Shown: in pieces, positions 1 through 8,813 of the stretch
Position numbering within the stretch: position 1 is the first letter of the stretch
Layout: every line of letters begins with the position of its first letter
Assembly: GCF_002752165.1 (NCBI RefSeq)
Contig: NZ_MOMB01000049.1
Location: 1-64,000, forward strand
Origin: Erwinia sp. OLFS4
GTDB lineage: Bacteria; Pseudomonadota; Gammaproteobacteria; Enterobacterales; Enterobacteriaceae
Direction of reading: 5' to 3'
DNA length: 64,000 bases
Notes under the pieces: generated by a model
The model's input: the letters and a program-made list of their open reading frames with translations, nothing else
Database searches by the model: none
Told to the model about the DNA's origin: nothing
Position numbers and translations under genes: made by a program

Positions 1-131
1 TAAGCGTAAGTGAGTTGAAACACGCGGTGGCAGTCACGGCAGCGAAATCTGTCATAGCCTTTAGGGTTCTGACCATGGCGGTAAACCTGAACAGACTGAC
101 AACGGGGACAATGAACGTTAACGCTGGCCAT
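1..131 (-). CDS. insA: InsA-like protein of IS1-family element (partial)
   Basis: The frame starts with ATG at 129-131 and remains open to the window edge, giving 43 codons. The peptide begins MASVNVHCPRCQS and continues with a second Cys pair (CRDCHRVFQL). That is the N-terminal zinc-finger layout of IS1 InsA, whose usual length is about 91 residues. In IS1, InsA is a DNA-binding repressor; the transposase is made as an InsAB' fusion by a -1 frameshift, and that site would lie beyond the window. The start lies 57 bases inside the inferred IS end, as in IS1. Confidence 0.75.
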   Translation of the reverse strand, partial: MASVNVHCPRCQSVQVYRHGQNPKGYDRFRCRDCHRVFQLTYA

Positions 132-188
132 AAGAGAACCTCAAAAGCCCGCATTATACATCAGATTCAACCAATTAGAGGCATCACC
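1..188 (-). mobile_element. IS1-family insertion sequence, left end (partial, runs off window)
   Basis: On the minus strand the element begins at base 188 with GGTGATGC, the first eight bases of the IS1 left inverted repeat as I remember it. The next 50 bases follow the IS1 left end closely: a TGTATAATG stretch, then TTTTGAGG just before the insA start. Downstream is an insA-like reading frame that leaves the window. The element lies inside the 3' end of the effector gene at 141..2039, whose last 15 codons and stop are therefore IS sequence. The right end and the target duplication are outside the window. The match is from memory, not from a database alignment. Confidence 0.75.
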
Positions 189-2039
189 AAAAATAAGATC
201 GGAACAAGTGAAAGCATCGTTTAATCCAAGCAGCCGGGCTTTCCAGTCAGAAAAATTTTCGCCAGCCACATCTACATTTAATTCATTGGCTTTACTCATT
301 AATGCATAGGCATAATTTCTGAGTACTTGGGGTGAGTCATATTCGGTTCCAAAACAGCTGCTGGCAGAGTATTTTGAAAAGACAGTAGCAAGACTAAACA
401 ATGTTTGCGCTTTAACCTTATTGCTGGTATCTGAAAGATAAAATGCATCAATGATGTCTTCATAGTGCTCAGGCTTTAGCATAGGCTCTTTATCATTTTT
501 ATCTGATTTAACCAGCACTTTGGAAAATATTTTTTCAAGATTTAATTGGTCATCGATTCCGACCAGTTTCATTTTTTTTGTTACTGATTCCCCTGACAAG
601 ACTGCTGTGAATTGGTCTTTGTAACTACCCAGTTCCAGCGTCGCGAGTAGATTAGAAAAACGCGAGCCTTTATTACATTCTATGAAGCTATCAGCAAAAA
701 TCTTAAAATCATCTATGAAGGTTTTTTTGTAATTAATGCTTCCTGTTGGCTGACACTCATTATTCTGATAAAGGTAAAAATGATCCCATTTCACATCATT
801 ATTATCATTACTCAACTGAAGCATTTTTGAAATGTTTACATGATCAATAATCATCGCTTTTTGATCATTTAAAAGAATGTAGTTAAGGTTTGTTTTATCG
901 CCCCAGTAAGCTTTACCCTCACTGTTACCAAATTCGAATTTATCCACGTAAGGCTTAACTGCGTCCAGACTCAGATATCGATTGTATAAATCCCGGGCCT
1001 GTTTTTTTACACTCAATATATTATGATTGACACAGACAGTCATTAGCTGAATAAATGCCCCATTAAACTTTAACATATCATCATTTGACTGAGAAAATTT
1101 GTCTAAAAATAAAGACAGTGTTTTAGCGCTGCACTCATCCATGCTGACTTTGCTATTTGCATAGAGCATTTCACTTCTGACGAGTGCTTCAATAGTCTTA
1201 CTTATTTTTTCATCTTGCTGATAGATATCTTTTGAAACAAAACTATTCAATAGAGCTATTCCTGGGATAGAACCCTGGAGCGCATGATCATTATCAAAAA
1301 CAGAATCGATTACCTGATGCATAAGTTTGACTTTGATATCAGCATAGGTGTCATCTATAGAGTCTATAGTATCAAAAATGGTATTGTTTTTGTTTGCATC
1401 GTTTAACAGCCTTTCACTTCTTCTGCTATTCCAGTGAGAGGGTAAATCGAGTGTAATTACTGCATCATCAAGTTTTGCAGCTGTAAAATTCGCATTATTT
1501 ACGCATATCTTTGCTCCGGCGAGGCTGCAATTAGAGAAATTAGCACCTTCAAGCATAGCGGAACTTAAATCAACTCCATCTAAATTTGACCATGAAAAAT
1601 TGACAGGTTTAGAACATCGATAAATTACATCGACAGGTGAAAAATTTGCATCTGAAAAATTACATCTTCGCAAATCTTTTCTGGCGAGATCATAGCCAAC
1701 TAACAATTTATTGCTGTAATCCTTTTGCTTAGGCTCATACAGGGTTGGTGCGCCAGTTCTATTTTCTACCAATCCCTGCGCCTGGTTATCTCTCACATTC
1801 TTTATGGATATTATTTTTTTCGACAACCGGCAATATTTCTTTATTGAATATTCGAAATCTTCAGATAATTCAGGATAACGTTTAAGCGTTTTCTCTGCAT
1901 TAGCCATTTTTGCACGTAATAATTTCAGAGCAAAGTTAATATTATTATCTGATGGTTTTTTTTCAACCAATTTTATTGCTGCATCTGAACTATTAAAAAG
2001 ATGAGATCTGAATTTATTATAAGCTATCGGGATGTTCAT
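141..2039 (-). CDS. SopA/NleL-like HECT-type E3 ubiquitin ligase effector, 3' end replaced by IS1
   Basis: The product is 632 residues. Residues about 122-192 are pentapeptide-repeat-like (CNFSDANFS, SNLDGVDLSSAMLEGANFSNCSLAGA). A helical central region follows, and the C-terminus carries LNDAFTCSDL with Cys612. This order (beta-helix, central lobe, C-lobe with a catalytic Cys in an L-x-x-A-x-T-C-x-x-L context) matches the SopA/NleL family of type III secreted HECT-like ligases, which are about 780 residues long with the Cys about 30 residues from the end. Here residues 618-632 are encoded by the IS1 left end, so the native tail after the Cys is lost and activity is uncertain. The N-terminus is shorter than in SopA. 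An AAGG stands seven bases before the ATG. The gene is far richer in A+T than glyS next door, which suggests transfer. I saw no HrpL-type promoter or secretion genes nearby. Family assignment is from motif memory. Confidence 0.65.
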   Translation of the reverse strand: MNIPIAYNKFRSHLFNSSDAAIKLVEKKPSDNNINFALKLLRAKMANAEKTLKRYPELSEDFEYSIKKYCRLSKKIISIKNVRDNQAQGLVENRTGAPTLYEPKQKDYSNKLLVGYDLARKDLRRCNFSDANFSPVDVIYRCSKPVNFSWSNLDGVDLSSAMLEGANFSNCSLAGAKICVNNANFTAAKLDDAVITLDLPSHWNSRRSERLLNDANKNNTIFDTIDSIDDTYADIKVKLMHQVIDSVFDNDHALQGSIPGIALLNSFVSKDIYQQDEKISKTIEALVRSEMLYANSKVSMDECSAKTLSLFLDKFSQSNDDMLKFNGAFIQLMTVCVNHNILSVKKQARDLYNRYLSLDAVKPYVDKFEFGNSEGKAYWGDKTNLNYILLNDQKAMIIDHVNISKMLQLSNDNNDVKWDHFYLYQNNECQPTGSINYKKTFIDDFKIFADSFIECNKGSRFSNLLATLELGSYKDQFTAVLSGESVTKKMKLVGIDDQLNLEKIFSKVLVKSDKNDKEPMLKPEHYEDIIDAFYLSDTSNKVKAQTLFSLATVFSKYSASSCFGTEYDSPQVLRNYAYALMSKANELNVDVAGENFSDWKARLLGLNDAFTCSDLIFGDASNWLNLMYNAGF

Positions 2040-2096
2040 ATATACCTTATTACTTATATACAGTTTATGTGGCTTCGTATCTGTCTGAAAAAAGCT

Positions 2097-2399
2097 TTAT
2101 TCCAGACGATAATACCCCAGAAAAATATTTCGTGAAGAGAACTCGTGATAACCTGCAACAGCATTAAATATTGGGAGTGGTAGCGGAAGCGATCGCCCGT
2201 GTCGGCAATCACGCTCAGGTATTAAAACCGCTGAGCCATGATGCCCCCCATGATGATCACCGACCGTCATTACTTTCCCGCCAACAACGCATTGGATTAT
2301 TAAATTTTTAAAATATTTATACCCTTTCTTTTCCTGGTAATCATTCCAGTTAACACAACATATGTTTTTCGTTAAAGGCACCAATGCCTTTCTCTTCAC
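2097..2399 (-). CDS. hypothetical small protein, doubtful
   Basis: A 100-residue frame opens with GTG and lies upstream of the effector gene on the same strand. I recognise no family. It has a His/Gly-rich stretch in the middle (GDHHGGHHG) and a Pro/Leu segment after it. There is no clear ribosome binding site. The base composition is mixed between the AT-rich effector and the GC-richer core genome. It could be a gene remnant or a chance frame; a role as effector chaperone is not supported, since it lacks the size and acidity expected of one. Confidence 0.2.
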   Translation of the reverse strand: MKRKALVPLTKNICCVNWNDYQEKKGYKYFKNLIIQCVVGGKVMTVGDHHGGHHGSAVLIPERDCRHGRSLPLPLPIFNAVAGYHEFSSRNIFLGYYRLE

Positions 2400-2732
2400 G
2401 CGCTACCGTGCGAGGGAAGCAGCGAGTTGTGCCGGCCAGTTTTTTGCCAGACACCTTGAGTACTGTAATGGTGATGGATATTTACAGGAGGCGCTATATT
2501 CAACCAATTATTTGTTGAAAGATATAAAAAAACGCGCCACTTTGCCTGGCAGGCATCGGGCGGGGGTTTAGTTTAGCAGCCCGGTTTCAGGCGGTGCGCT
2601 CCTGTTTGCCGACAGAAGAGATTTCCGCTAGTTATCCTCTGGACAGGATGCGTCGGCTGAGTCGGGTCTTTGACATGAGAGTGCACTGGACAATATTGAA
2701 GGCTGGCTTTCCACAATCATTGCTGCAGTGGC
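2400..2732. other. intergenic, no gene recognised
   Basis: This stretch lies between the effector region and the glyS terminator. It shows no credible coding frame on either strand and no tRNA or repeat that I can identify. It is where base composition changes from the AT-rich block to the core genome, so it may hold the other edge of the acquired segment. Confidence 0.4.
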
Positions 2733-2763
2733 AAAAACCCCATGCCGGCGGGCATGGGGTTTT
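2733..2763 (-). terminator. intrinsic terminator after glyS
   Basis: A 13-base perfect stem (AAAACCCCATGCC paired with GGCATGGGGTTTT, loop of four) lies 33 bases beyond the glyS stop codon. It is followed on the minus strand by a T run. The matching A run on the other side would let it also work in the plus direction. Confidence 0.85.
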
Positions 2764-2795
2764 AAGCTGACGAGCCAAAGGGCCGTGGAAAGCGT

Positions 2796-4865
2796 TTACT
2801 GCAGAAGTGAAATATCGGCAACCTGTAAGAAAAGTGCGCGCAGTCGGGCTAGCAGCGTCAGACGATTAAACCGTATTGCCGGGTCTTCCGCATTCACCAT
2901 GACATTATCGAAGAAGTTGTCCACCGCCTCACGCAGCTGAGCCAGTTCGTTGAGGGCTTCCTGATAGCGTCCTTCAGCAAATAGCGGTTCCAGCTTGCTA
3001 CTTAACGCCGTGACGTAGGTGGCCAGAGTGATTTCAGCATTTTCTTTTAACAGAGAAGCCTGGACTTCCTCATTCAGCGGCTCGGTCACTTTAGCCAGAA
3101 TATTGGAAACACGTTTGTTGGCTGCAGCCAGTGCCTGTGCTGCTTCCAGCGTGCGGAAGTGCGACACTGCTTTCATGCGGGCATCAAAATCTGCCGGTCG
3201 GGTGGGGCGCCTTGCCAGCACCGCCTGGATGGTATCGACGCTGTGGCCAGCTTCCTGGTACCAGCTACGAAAGCGTCCCAGCATAAAGTCGATGACATCA
3301 TCAATGACCTGTTTATTGCTTAACTTATCACCGTACAGGCGAACCGCTTCTTCCGTCAGCGTCTGCAGGTCGAGAGGCAGATTTTTTTCCACAATAATAC
3401 GCAGTACCCCCAGCGCGGCGCGGCGCAGTGCAAAGGGATCTTTATCGCCTTTAGGATGCTGACCAATACCGAAAATGCCGGCCAGCGTGTCCATTTTATC
3501 GGCTACCGCCAGGGCACAAGCGACCGGATTTGAAGGCAGGGCATCGCCGGCAAAGCGCGGTTGATACTGTTCATTCAGCGCCACGGCGACATCTTCGGCT
3601 TCGCCATCAAAGCGGGCATAGTGCATACCCATTACGCCCTGCGTATCCGTAAACTCAAACACCATATTGGTCATCAGATCGCATTTGCACAGCAGTCCGG
3701 CGCGGGTGGCATGATTGACGTCTGCGCCCGTTTGCGCTGCTATCCAGCCGGCCAGTGCCTGGATACGGTCGGTTTTATCGCGCAGGGTGCCCAGCTGTTT
3801 CTGAAACAGCACCGTTTCCAGTCGCGGCAGATTATCTTCCAGGCGTTTTTTACGGTCGCTATTAAAGAAGAATTCGGCATCTGCCAGCCGTGGGCGAACC
3901 ACTTTTTCGTTGCCGCTGATAATTTGCTGAGGATCGGCAGAGGCAATATTAGCAACAAAAATAAAGTGCGGCAGCAGCTTGCCATCTGCATCATAAACCG
4001 GGAAATATTTCTGGTCGCCTTTCATGGTATAAACCAATGCTTCGGCAGGGACGGCGAGAAATTTCTCTTCAAATTTTGCCGTCATCACCACCGGCCATTC
4101 CACCAGAGAGGTGACTTCTTCCAGCAGGCTGTCGCTTAAATCGGCGACGCCACCAAGCTGGCGCGCGGCGTTTTCGGCATCGGCTTTTATTTGCGCTTTG
4201 CGGGCGGCAAAATCGGCAATGACGTTGCCACGCTGTTGCAGCAGCTGGGGGTATTGGTCGGCATGTTCAATGGTTAAGGTTTGTTCGCCCATAAAGCGAT
4301 GACCGCGCAGGGTTCGGCCGGACGCGATGCCGAGGATGGTGGCCGGAATCAGCTCATCACCCAGCAGCAGGGTCACCGTGTGGACCGGACGAACAAACTG
4401 GACATCACTGTCGCCCCAGCGCATCAGTTTAGGAATGGGCAGCTTAGCCAGCGCGCCAGCAACCATCTCTGGCAGCAGTTTTTGTGCCGGCTCACCGTTA
4501 ATTTTCGCTCGCCATACCAGCCATTCGCCTTTATCGCTGTTAAGGCGTTCGGCCTGGTCAACGCGAATGCCACAACCGCTCGCCCAGCCTTCGGCGGCTT
4601 TTGTCGGGGCGCCGCTGGCGTCAAAGGCAGCGGCGATAGCCGGACCGCGTTTTTCTACTTCGCGATCTGCCTGGGCTGCACTGAGTGCAGCGACTTTAAG
4701 CGCAAGGCGGCGTGGTGAAGCAAACCAGCTCACTTCACCGTGTTGCAGACCGGCTGCATCAAGTTCAGCCGTAAAATTGCTGGCAAAGGACTCGGCCAGA
4801 TTACGTAGCGCTTTCGGCGGCAGTTCTTCGGTGCCAATTTCCACCAGGAAAGTTTTTTCAGTCAT
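2796..4865 (-). CDS. glyS: glycyl-tRNA synthetase beta subunit
   Basis: The product is 689 residues, the same length as E. coli GlyS. It opens with the family signature [18 protein letters not shown]. With GlyQ it forms the alpha2-beta2 bacterial glycyl-tRNA synthetase; the beta subunit recognises tRNA-Gly, with a HD-like domain in the middle and an anticodon-binding region at the C-terminus. The gene follows glyQ with nine bases between them, so the two are one operon, ending at the hairpin at 2733. Nothing unusual was seen. The assignment rests on length, sequence and the conserved glyQ-glyS-wecH neighbourhood. Confidence 0.97.
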   Translation of the reverse strand: MTEKTFLVEIGTEELPPKALRNLAESFASNFTAELDAAGLQHGEVSWFASPRRLALKVAALSAAQADREVEKRGPAIAAAFDASGAPTKAAEGWASGCGIRVDQAERLNSDKGEWLVWRAKINGEPAQKLLPEMVAGALAKLPIPKLMRWGDSDVQFVRPVHTVTLLLGDELIPATILGIASGRTLRGHRFMGEQTLTIEHADQYPQLLQQRGNVIADFAARKAQIKADAENAARQLGGVADLSDSLLEEVTSLVEWPVVMTAKFEEKFLAVPAEALVYTMKGDQKYFPVYDADGKLLPHFIFVANIASADPQQIISGNEKVVRPRLADAEFFFNSDRKKRLEDNLPRLETVLFQKQLGTLRDKTDRIQALAGWIAAQTGADVNHATRAGLLCKCDLMTNMVFEFTDTQGVMGMHYARFDGEAEDVAVALNEQYQPRFAGDALPSNPVACALAVADKMDTLAGIFGIGQHPKGDKDPFALRRAALGVLRIIVEKNLPLDLQTLTEEAVRLYGDKLSNKQVIDDVIDFMLGRFRSWYQEAGHSVDTIQAVLARRPTRPADFDARMKAVSHFRTLEAAQALAAANKRVSNILAKVTEPLNEEVQASLLKENAEITLATYVTALSSKLEPLFAEGRYQEALNELAQLREAVDNFFDNVMVNAEDPAIRFNRLTLLARLRALFLQVADISLLQ

Positions 4866-4874
4866 GGCTGTCTC

Positions 4875-5783
4875 TTACTTGTTATTGCACATCGGGAAGC
4901 CCAGCGCTTCGCGCGAAGCATAATAAGCTTCGGCTACCGCTTTCGTCAGGGTCCGGATGCGCAAAATATAGCGCTGGCGCTCGGTTACTGAAATGGCTTT
5001 ACGGGCATCCAGCAGATTAAAGCTGTGCGCGGCTTTCAGAATGCGTTCATAGGCGGGCAACGGTAAGGGTTTTTCCAGCGCCAGAAGCTGCTGTGCTTCT
5101 TTTTCGTACTGTTCGAAACAGGTAAAAAGAAAGTCAACGTCCGCATACTCAAAGTTGTAGGTTGATTGCTCAACTTCATTCTGATGGAACACATCACCGT
5201 AGGTGGTTTTACCTAGCGGGCCGTTGCTCCAGACCAGATCATAGACGCTGTCGACGCCCTGAATATACATGGCCAGACGTTCCAGACCGTAGGTTATTTC
5301 ACCGGTCACCGGCTTGCACTCCAGACCACCCACCTGCTGAAAATAGGTAAACTGGGTGACTTCCATGCCGTTCAGCCAGACTTCCCAGCCAAGACCCCAT
5401 GCGCCCAGCGTTGGGTTTTCCCAGTTATCTTCAACAAAGCGGATATCATGCACCGTCGGGTCGATACCCAGTTCTTTTAACGATCCCAGGTAAAGTTCCT
5501 GAATATTATCGGGTGACGGTTTGATGATGACCTGAAACTGGTAGTAATGCTGTAACCGGTTGGGGTTTTCGCCATAGCGTCCGTCAGTAGGACGACGGGA
5601 AGGCTGGACATAGGCGGCGGCGATTGGCTCGGGGCCGAGTGCCCGCAGGCAGGTCATCGGATGGGATGTTCCTGCCCCTACTTCCATATCCAGCGGTTGG
5701 ATGATGGTGCAGCCCTGGCGCGCCCAGTAATCCTGCAAGGTCAGGATCAGGCCCTGAAAGGTTTTAGTATCAAACTTTTGCAT
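4875..5783 (-). CDS. glyQ: glycyl-tRNA synthetase alpha subunit
   Basis: The product is 302 residues, near the 303 of E. coli GlyQ. The N-terminal stretch with [20 protein letters not shown] and the later [10 protein letters not shown] are class II synthetase motifs of this subunit, which binds ATP and glycine and forms glycyl-adenylate. It is the first gene of the glyQS operon. The start at 5783 is preceded by a probable promoter at 5827-5856. The order glyQ, glyS and divergent wecH is the standard enterobacterial arrangement. Confidence 0.97.
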   Translation of the reverse strand: MQKFDTKTFQGLILTLQDYWARQGCTIIQPLDMEVGAGTSHPMTCLRALGPEPIAAAYVQPSRRPTDGRYGENPNRLQHYYQFQVIIKPSPDNIQELYLGSLKELGIDPTVHDIRFVEDNWENPTLGAWGLGWEVWLNGMEVTQFTYFQQVGGLECKPVTGEITYGLERLAMYIQGVDSVYDLVWSNGPLGKTTYGDVFHQNEVEQSTYNFEYADVDFLFTCFEQYEKEAQQLLALEKPLPLPAYERILKAAHSFNLLDARKAISVTERQRYILRIRTLTKAVAEAYYASREALGFPMCNNK

Positions 5784-5826
5784 TTTGAATTCGCACGCGA
5801 TACGGGTGGATAAAAAAGTGTGCGTC

Positions 5827-5856
5827 AGTATACCCTTTGAGCGGCATGTTTACCAA
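5827..5856 (-). promoter_or_regulatory. probable sigma-70 promoter of glyQS
   Basis: On the minus strand there is a -35-like TTGGTA (5851-5856) and a -10 TATACT (5827-5832) separated by 18 bases, about 44 bases upstream of the glyQ start. It is a prediction from consensus matching only. Confidence 0.5.
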
Positions 5857-6008
5857 AGGGGGATGTTGGCGATGCAGAGAATGCCGCTGAATGACAAAAC
5901 AGACCATGACCACCAGGCGCGCAGCCCGGCGGGGCCTGCAATGTTGTCGCCCGGGCGTTTTCAGGCCAGGATATGATGCAACGCAGCGGGTGGTGAGATG
6001 AGGATGAC

Positions 6009-7001
6009 ATGACGCAACGGGTTGGCTGGATTGATAATTTACGCGCGGTGGCGTGCCTGATGGTTATTATGATTCACACCACTGCCTGGTATGTCACCCA
6101 GGGGGTGAAGGCGGGTGGACATGTCTGGGAGATCGCCAATCTGCTCAATTCCGCCTCGCGGGTCTGCGTGCCGCTGTTTTTTATGATTTCCGGCTATCTG
6201 TTTTTTGGTCAACGCGGCGCCGGTCGACGCCATCTGATCCGGATTGTCTGCTGCCTGCTGTTTTATAGCATGGTGGCGCTGGCGTATATCAGCTGGCTGA
6301 CACCGATCAGTGAACGCCTGGCCCTGGAAAACCTGTTGCAAAAACCGGTGTTTTATCACCTGTGGTTTTTCTTTGCCCTGCTGGTGGTTTATTTGCTGTC
6401 GCCATTGATTGAGGTCAGGCCGGCCCATGCGCGTTATCTGTTTCTGATTGCCCTTATTTTGGGCGTGGCGGCTAATCCGAACACTGTCAGCGTTTCGTTG
6501 GGACCGGTGCAATGGTTACCGCTCAACCTGTATATTGGTGGCGATACTTTCTATTATCTGCTGTATGCCTTGCTGGGGCGGGCGCTGGGTGATCTGACTA
6601 TCATGTATCGGGGTTACGGCTGGCTGGCGGGCGGTATTTTTATTCTCTGTGTGATGGGTATTGCCCTCGGTACGAAACATCAGAGCACCGTAAACGGCGC
6701 GTTTGCTGACACCTGGTATGTCTACTGCGGTCCGCTGGTGTTTATCGCTGCCTGCTGTCTGTTTCTTTGCGTCAGAACGGTGTTGCCTGATGCGCTGCCT
6801 GGGCTGGCGCTGATTTCGCGTTATTCTCTGCCGGTTTACGGCTTTCATGCCTTATTTATTCACTTTTTGCGCACGCAACACTTTGATTATATTCAGCGCC
6901 CGTGGCTGGACATTCCCTGGGTGTTTATCACCACGCTGCTGGCTAGCCTGCTGCTGGCCGCAGGGCTGAAGAAAATCGACAAATATCACCTGGTCAGTTA
7001 G
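6009..7001 (+). CDS. wecH: O-acetyltransferase WecH (acyltransferase 3 family)
   Basis: The product is 330 residues with about ten hydrophobic helices. Near its start is RVGWIDNLRAVACLMVIMIH, the acyltransferase-3 signature with the conserved His. E. coli WecH (YiaH, 331 residues) sits in the same place, divergent from glyQ, and O-acetylates the N-acetylglucosamine of enterobacterial common antigen in the inner membrane. The assignment combines family, length and synteny. The substrate is inferred from the E. coli protein; other acyltransferase-3 enzymes modify different glycans. No terminator was obvious between this gene and selC. Confidence 0.85.
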   Translation: MTQRVGWIDNLRAVACLMVIMIHTTAWYVTQGVKAGGHVWEIANLLNSASRVCVPLFFMISGYLFFGQRGAGRRHLIRIVCCLLFYSMVALAYISWLTPISERLALENLLQKPVFYHLWFFFALLVVYLLSPLIEVRPAHARYLFLIALILGVAANPNTVSVSLGPVQWLPLNLYIGGDTFYYLLYALLGRALGDLTIMYRGYGWLAGGIFILCVMGIALGTKHQSTVNGAFADTWYVYCGPLVFIAACCLFLCVRTVLPDALPGLALISRYSLPVYGFHALFIHFLRTQHFDYIQRPWLDIPWVFITTLLASLLLAAGLKKIDKYHLVS

Positions 7002-7099
7002 TCGGTTTCAGGCTGACCGCTCTTGCTGCCTGTTATGGCCGCCAGGCTGGCGCGGACAACCGCAGGATAAGGGCCGTTGGCCGCAACGGTTTATCCCGG

Positions 7100-7128
7100 T
7101 TGGGTTGGCGCAATCCGGCTGCTATACT
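7100..7128 (+). promoter_or_regulatory. probable selC promoter
   Basis: A -35-like TTGGGT (7100-7105) and a -10 TATACT (7123-7128) are 17 bases apart and end 11 bases before the tRNA gene. Predicted by consensus only. Confidence 0.5.
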
Positions 7129-7139
7129 GGCGTCACGAT

Positions 7140-7234
7140 GGAAGATCGTCGTCTCCGGTGAGGCGGCTGGATTTCAAATCCGGTTGGGGCCGCCAGCGGT
7201 CCCGGGCAGGTTCGACTCCTGTGATCTTCCGCCA
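7140..7234 (+). tRNA. selC: tRNA-Sec (anticodon TCA)
   Basis: The gene is 95 bases long with an encoded CCA end and almost matches E. coli selC from memory. It has the long selenocysteine acceptor stem beginning GGAAGATC and ending GATCTTCC, the very long variable arm (GGGGCCGCCAGCGGTCCC) and TCA at 7174-7176 in the anticodon loop. It carries Ser, converted to selenocysteine by SelA/SelD, for UGA recoding (for example in formate dehydrogenases). Its 3' side is a common insertion point for genomic islands in enterobacteria, and a fimbrial cluster begins 215 bases downstream here. Confidence 0.97.
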
Positions 7235-7448
7235 GTTCGCCTTGCCCTTGACCTCAACAAAACCCCGGTATTACCTGATAAATCAAGAAAAATGCCCCAC
7301 CAGGTCGCCTGAAGGGAATCAGTATCCCGTCCTTGTGGGGAACATTGGAGTGATCCCTTGCCTTTATCTCTGCGCTGATAGTGGGAAGGGATTACCAGCA
7401 AAATAAACGCAATAGGGGGCATGCGCGCCACGCCCCGGCACGCCGCAT

Positions 7449-8813
7449 TTATTGAGCGACAGCATACAGTTCCACCGTGGCATGCGCCGTGGTGCGCCCG
7501 GGGGTGACTGCCGGCGTTAACTGAACCGGTTCGGCCGATATAGATGCCGAGATAGTTGCCTGATTGTTCACAGCCGTTTGCACTACACCAATCGTTTCGG
7601 GGATGTTGAGGGGGATGGGCGTATTGTCCGTCGATGAAGTGAGTGCGAACCCGATCGATTCGTTATCGGACCCGAGCACGTTGGACGTCGCGCCGGCAAC
7701 GTGCTCCCCGTTGATTACCATGTAGGGTTGATACTGGCTAATCACCCCCGAGCAGTGGGCGGTGACGACGACCTGCCGGGCCGGCGCCAGCACCCCGCCG
7801 ACCTGTCCCCCCGCCTGCGGGGCTGGCACGGTTTCCCAGTCCATTGTGTTAGAGGGCAGATTGGATGACAAGGTGCAGGACGCGAAGCGTTGACCAGGGT
7901 CGGACCCCATACCCGTGAACATACCTAGGGGTTGGATCAGCAGGGTCCGTTCATGCATATCCGTTCCATAGTAGACAGACGGTGTGTTTGTCAGAACTAC
8001 GCTCCCTCCAATTAAAACGTCCATCACCATATTTGTCGGTGTGGTAGAGTACGGGGTGACCGGGGCATTGCCATTATTGTAGCTCAGGCTGGTGGTGTCT
8101 GCGCCATTCGATGGAATAGATACCTGTACTATTCCGCCCCCGCTCTTCGTGAGGATCACACCGTTGTCCCCGTCGTTTTCGCACGGGATTGTGATGACAA
8201 TTGCTGCCCCGACTCTTCGCGCCGATGAGTCCAGCGAGGCGGAATGGGTCCCCCCGGCGCCCGTGCACGTGATCGTCGGAAAGTTTTGGATGGTATATCG
8301 CGCGTTAAACATGCTTTGGATCCCATTGTCTGGGGCTAGCCATTGGGGCTCCACGTTGATCTCCCACGTGTGATCGTCGATCATTTTCCCGTTAATAATT
8401 GAGTTATTACTCGGCGACGCCAGCAGACCAACGATCAGAGACGCATATTTCCTTCCCTCCGGGGCCATGCAATGCAGAGTGAACCCATTATCGCCCATCA
8501 ACACCGCAGTCGGCGTACCTGGAGGGAGGCTGCCATAGGTCGATTCGCCCCAGGGCGCGGTCCTACTGTACTTCAAATGTACGGTGTTGCCGTTAGAGCC
8601 GGCGCAGGAATCCAGGCCTGTCGCGCTACTGCCGGCGGAATACAGCAAGCCCGCGGCCAGCAGCAGTATCACAAGGGCCGCGTGGGGGAGGCGCCACCGG
8701 CACTGTCCATCAGGTTGCGCATTTCCCTCCCGGGATCCGTCAGCGGCCTGAGCCACGGTCCCGCCACACCCGCCACGCTGCTGCCTGCCCGGCACATTTA
8801 CTGTTCCCAGCAT
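7449..8813 (-). CDS. fimbrial tip adhesin / two-domain pilin
   Basis: This is the last gene of the fimbrial operon. The frame is open upstream to 8984, but the part above 8813 is the tail of a reverse transcriptase remnant. The ATG at 8813 has GGAGAG six bases before it and gives 454 residues. A hydrophobic signal segment (ALVILLLAAGLLY) appears only about 45 residues in, so the leader is unusually long or a later non-ATG start is used. The mature part begins with a Cys-containing lectin-like region and ends in a pilin-type domain with the typical final strand (TTAHATVELYAVAQ). Its length of two pilin domains and its place after the usher fit a tip adhesin. The receptor cannot be inferred. 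Confidence 0.65.
   Translation of the reverse strand: MLGTVNVPGRQQRGGCGGTVAQAADGSREGNAQPDGQCRWRLPHAALVILLLAAGLLYSAGSSATGLDSCAGSNGNTVHLKYSRTAPWGESTYGSLPPGTPTAVLMGDNGFTLHCMAPEGRKYASLIVGLLASPSNNSIINGKMIDDHTWEINVEPQWLAPDNGIQSMFNARYTIQNFPTITCTGAGGTHSASLDSSARRVGAAIVITIPCENDGDNGVILTKSGGGIVQVSIPSNGADTTSLSYNNGNAPVTPYSTTPTNMVMDVLIGGSVVLTNTPSVYYGTDMHERTLLIQPLGMFTGMGSDPGQRFASCTLSSNLPSNTMDWETVPAPQAGGQVGGVLAPARQVVVTAHCSGVISQYQPYMVINGEHVAGATSNVLGSDNESIGFALTSSTDNTPIPLNIPETIGVVQTAVNNQATISASISAEPVQLTPAVTPGRTTAHATVELYAVAQ

Noticed and set aside
2040..2100. hrp-box promoter for the effector gene
   Set aside because: A GTGG motif occurs around 2069, but there is no GGAACC-type half at the needed distance on the minus strand.
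3561..4139. Long plus-strand frame inside glyS
   Set aside because: It is the antisense shadow of a strongly conserved gene.
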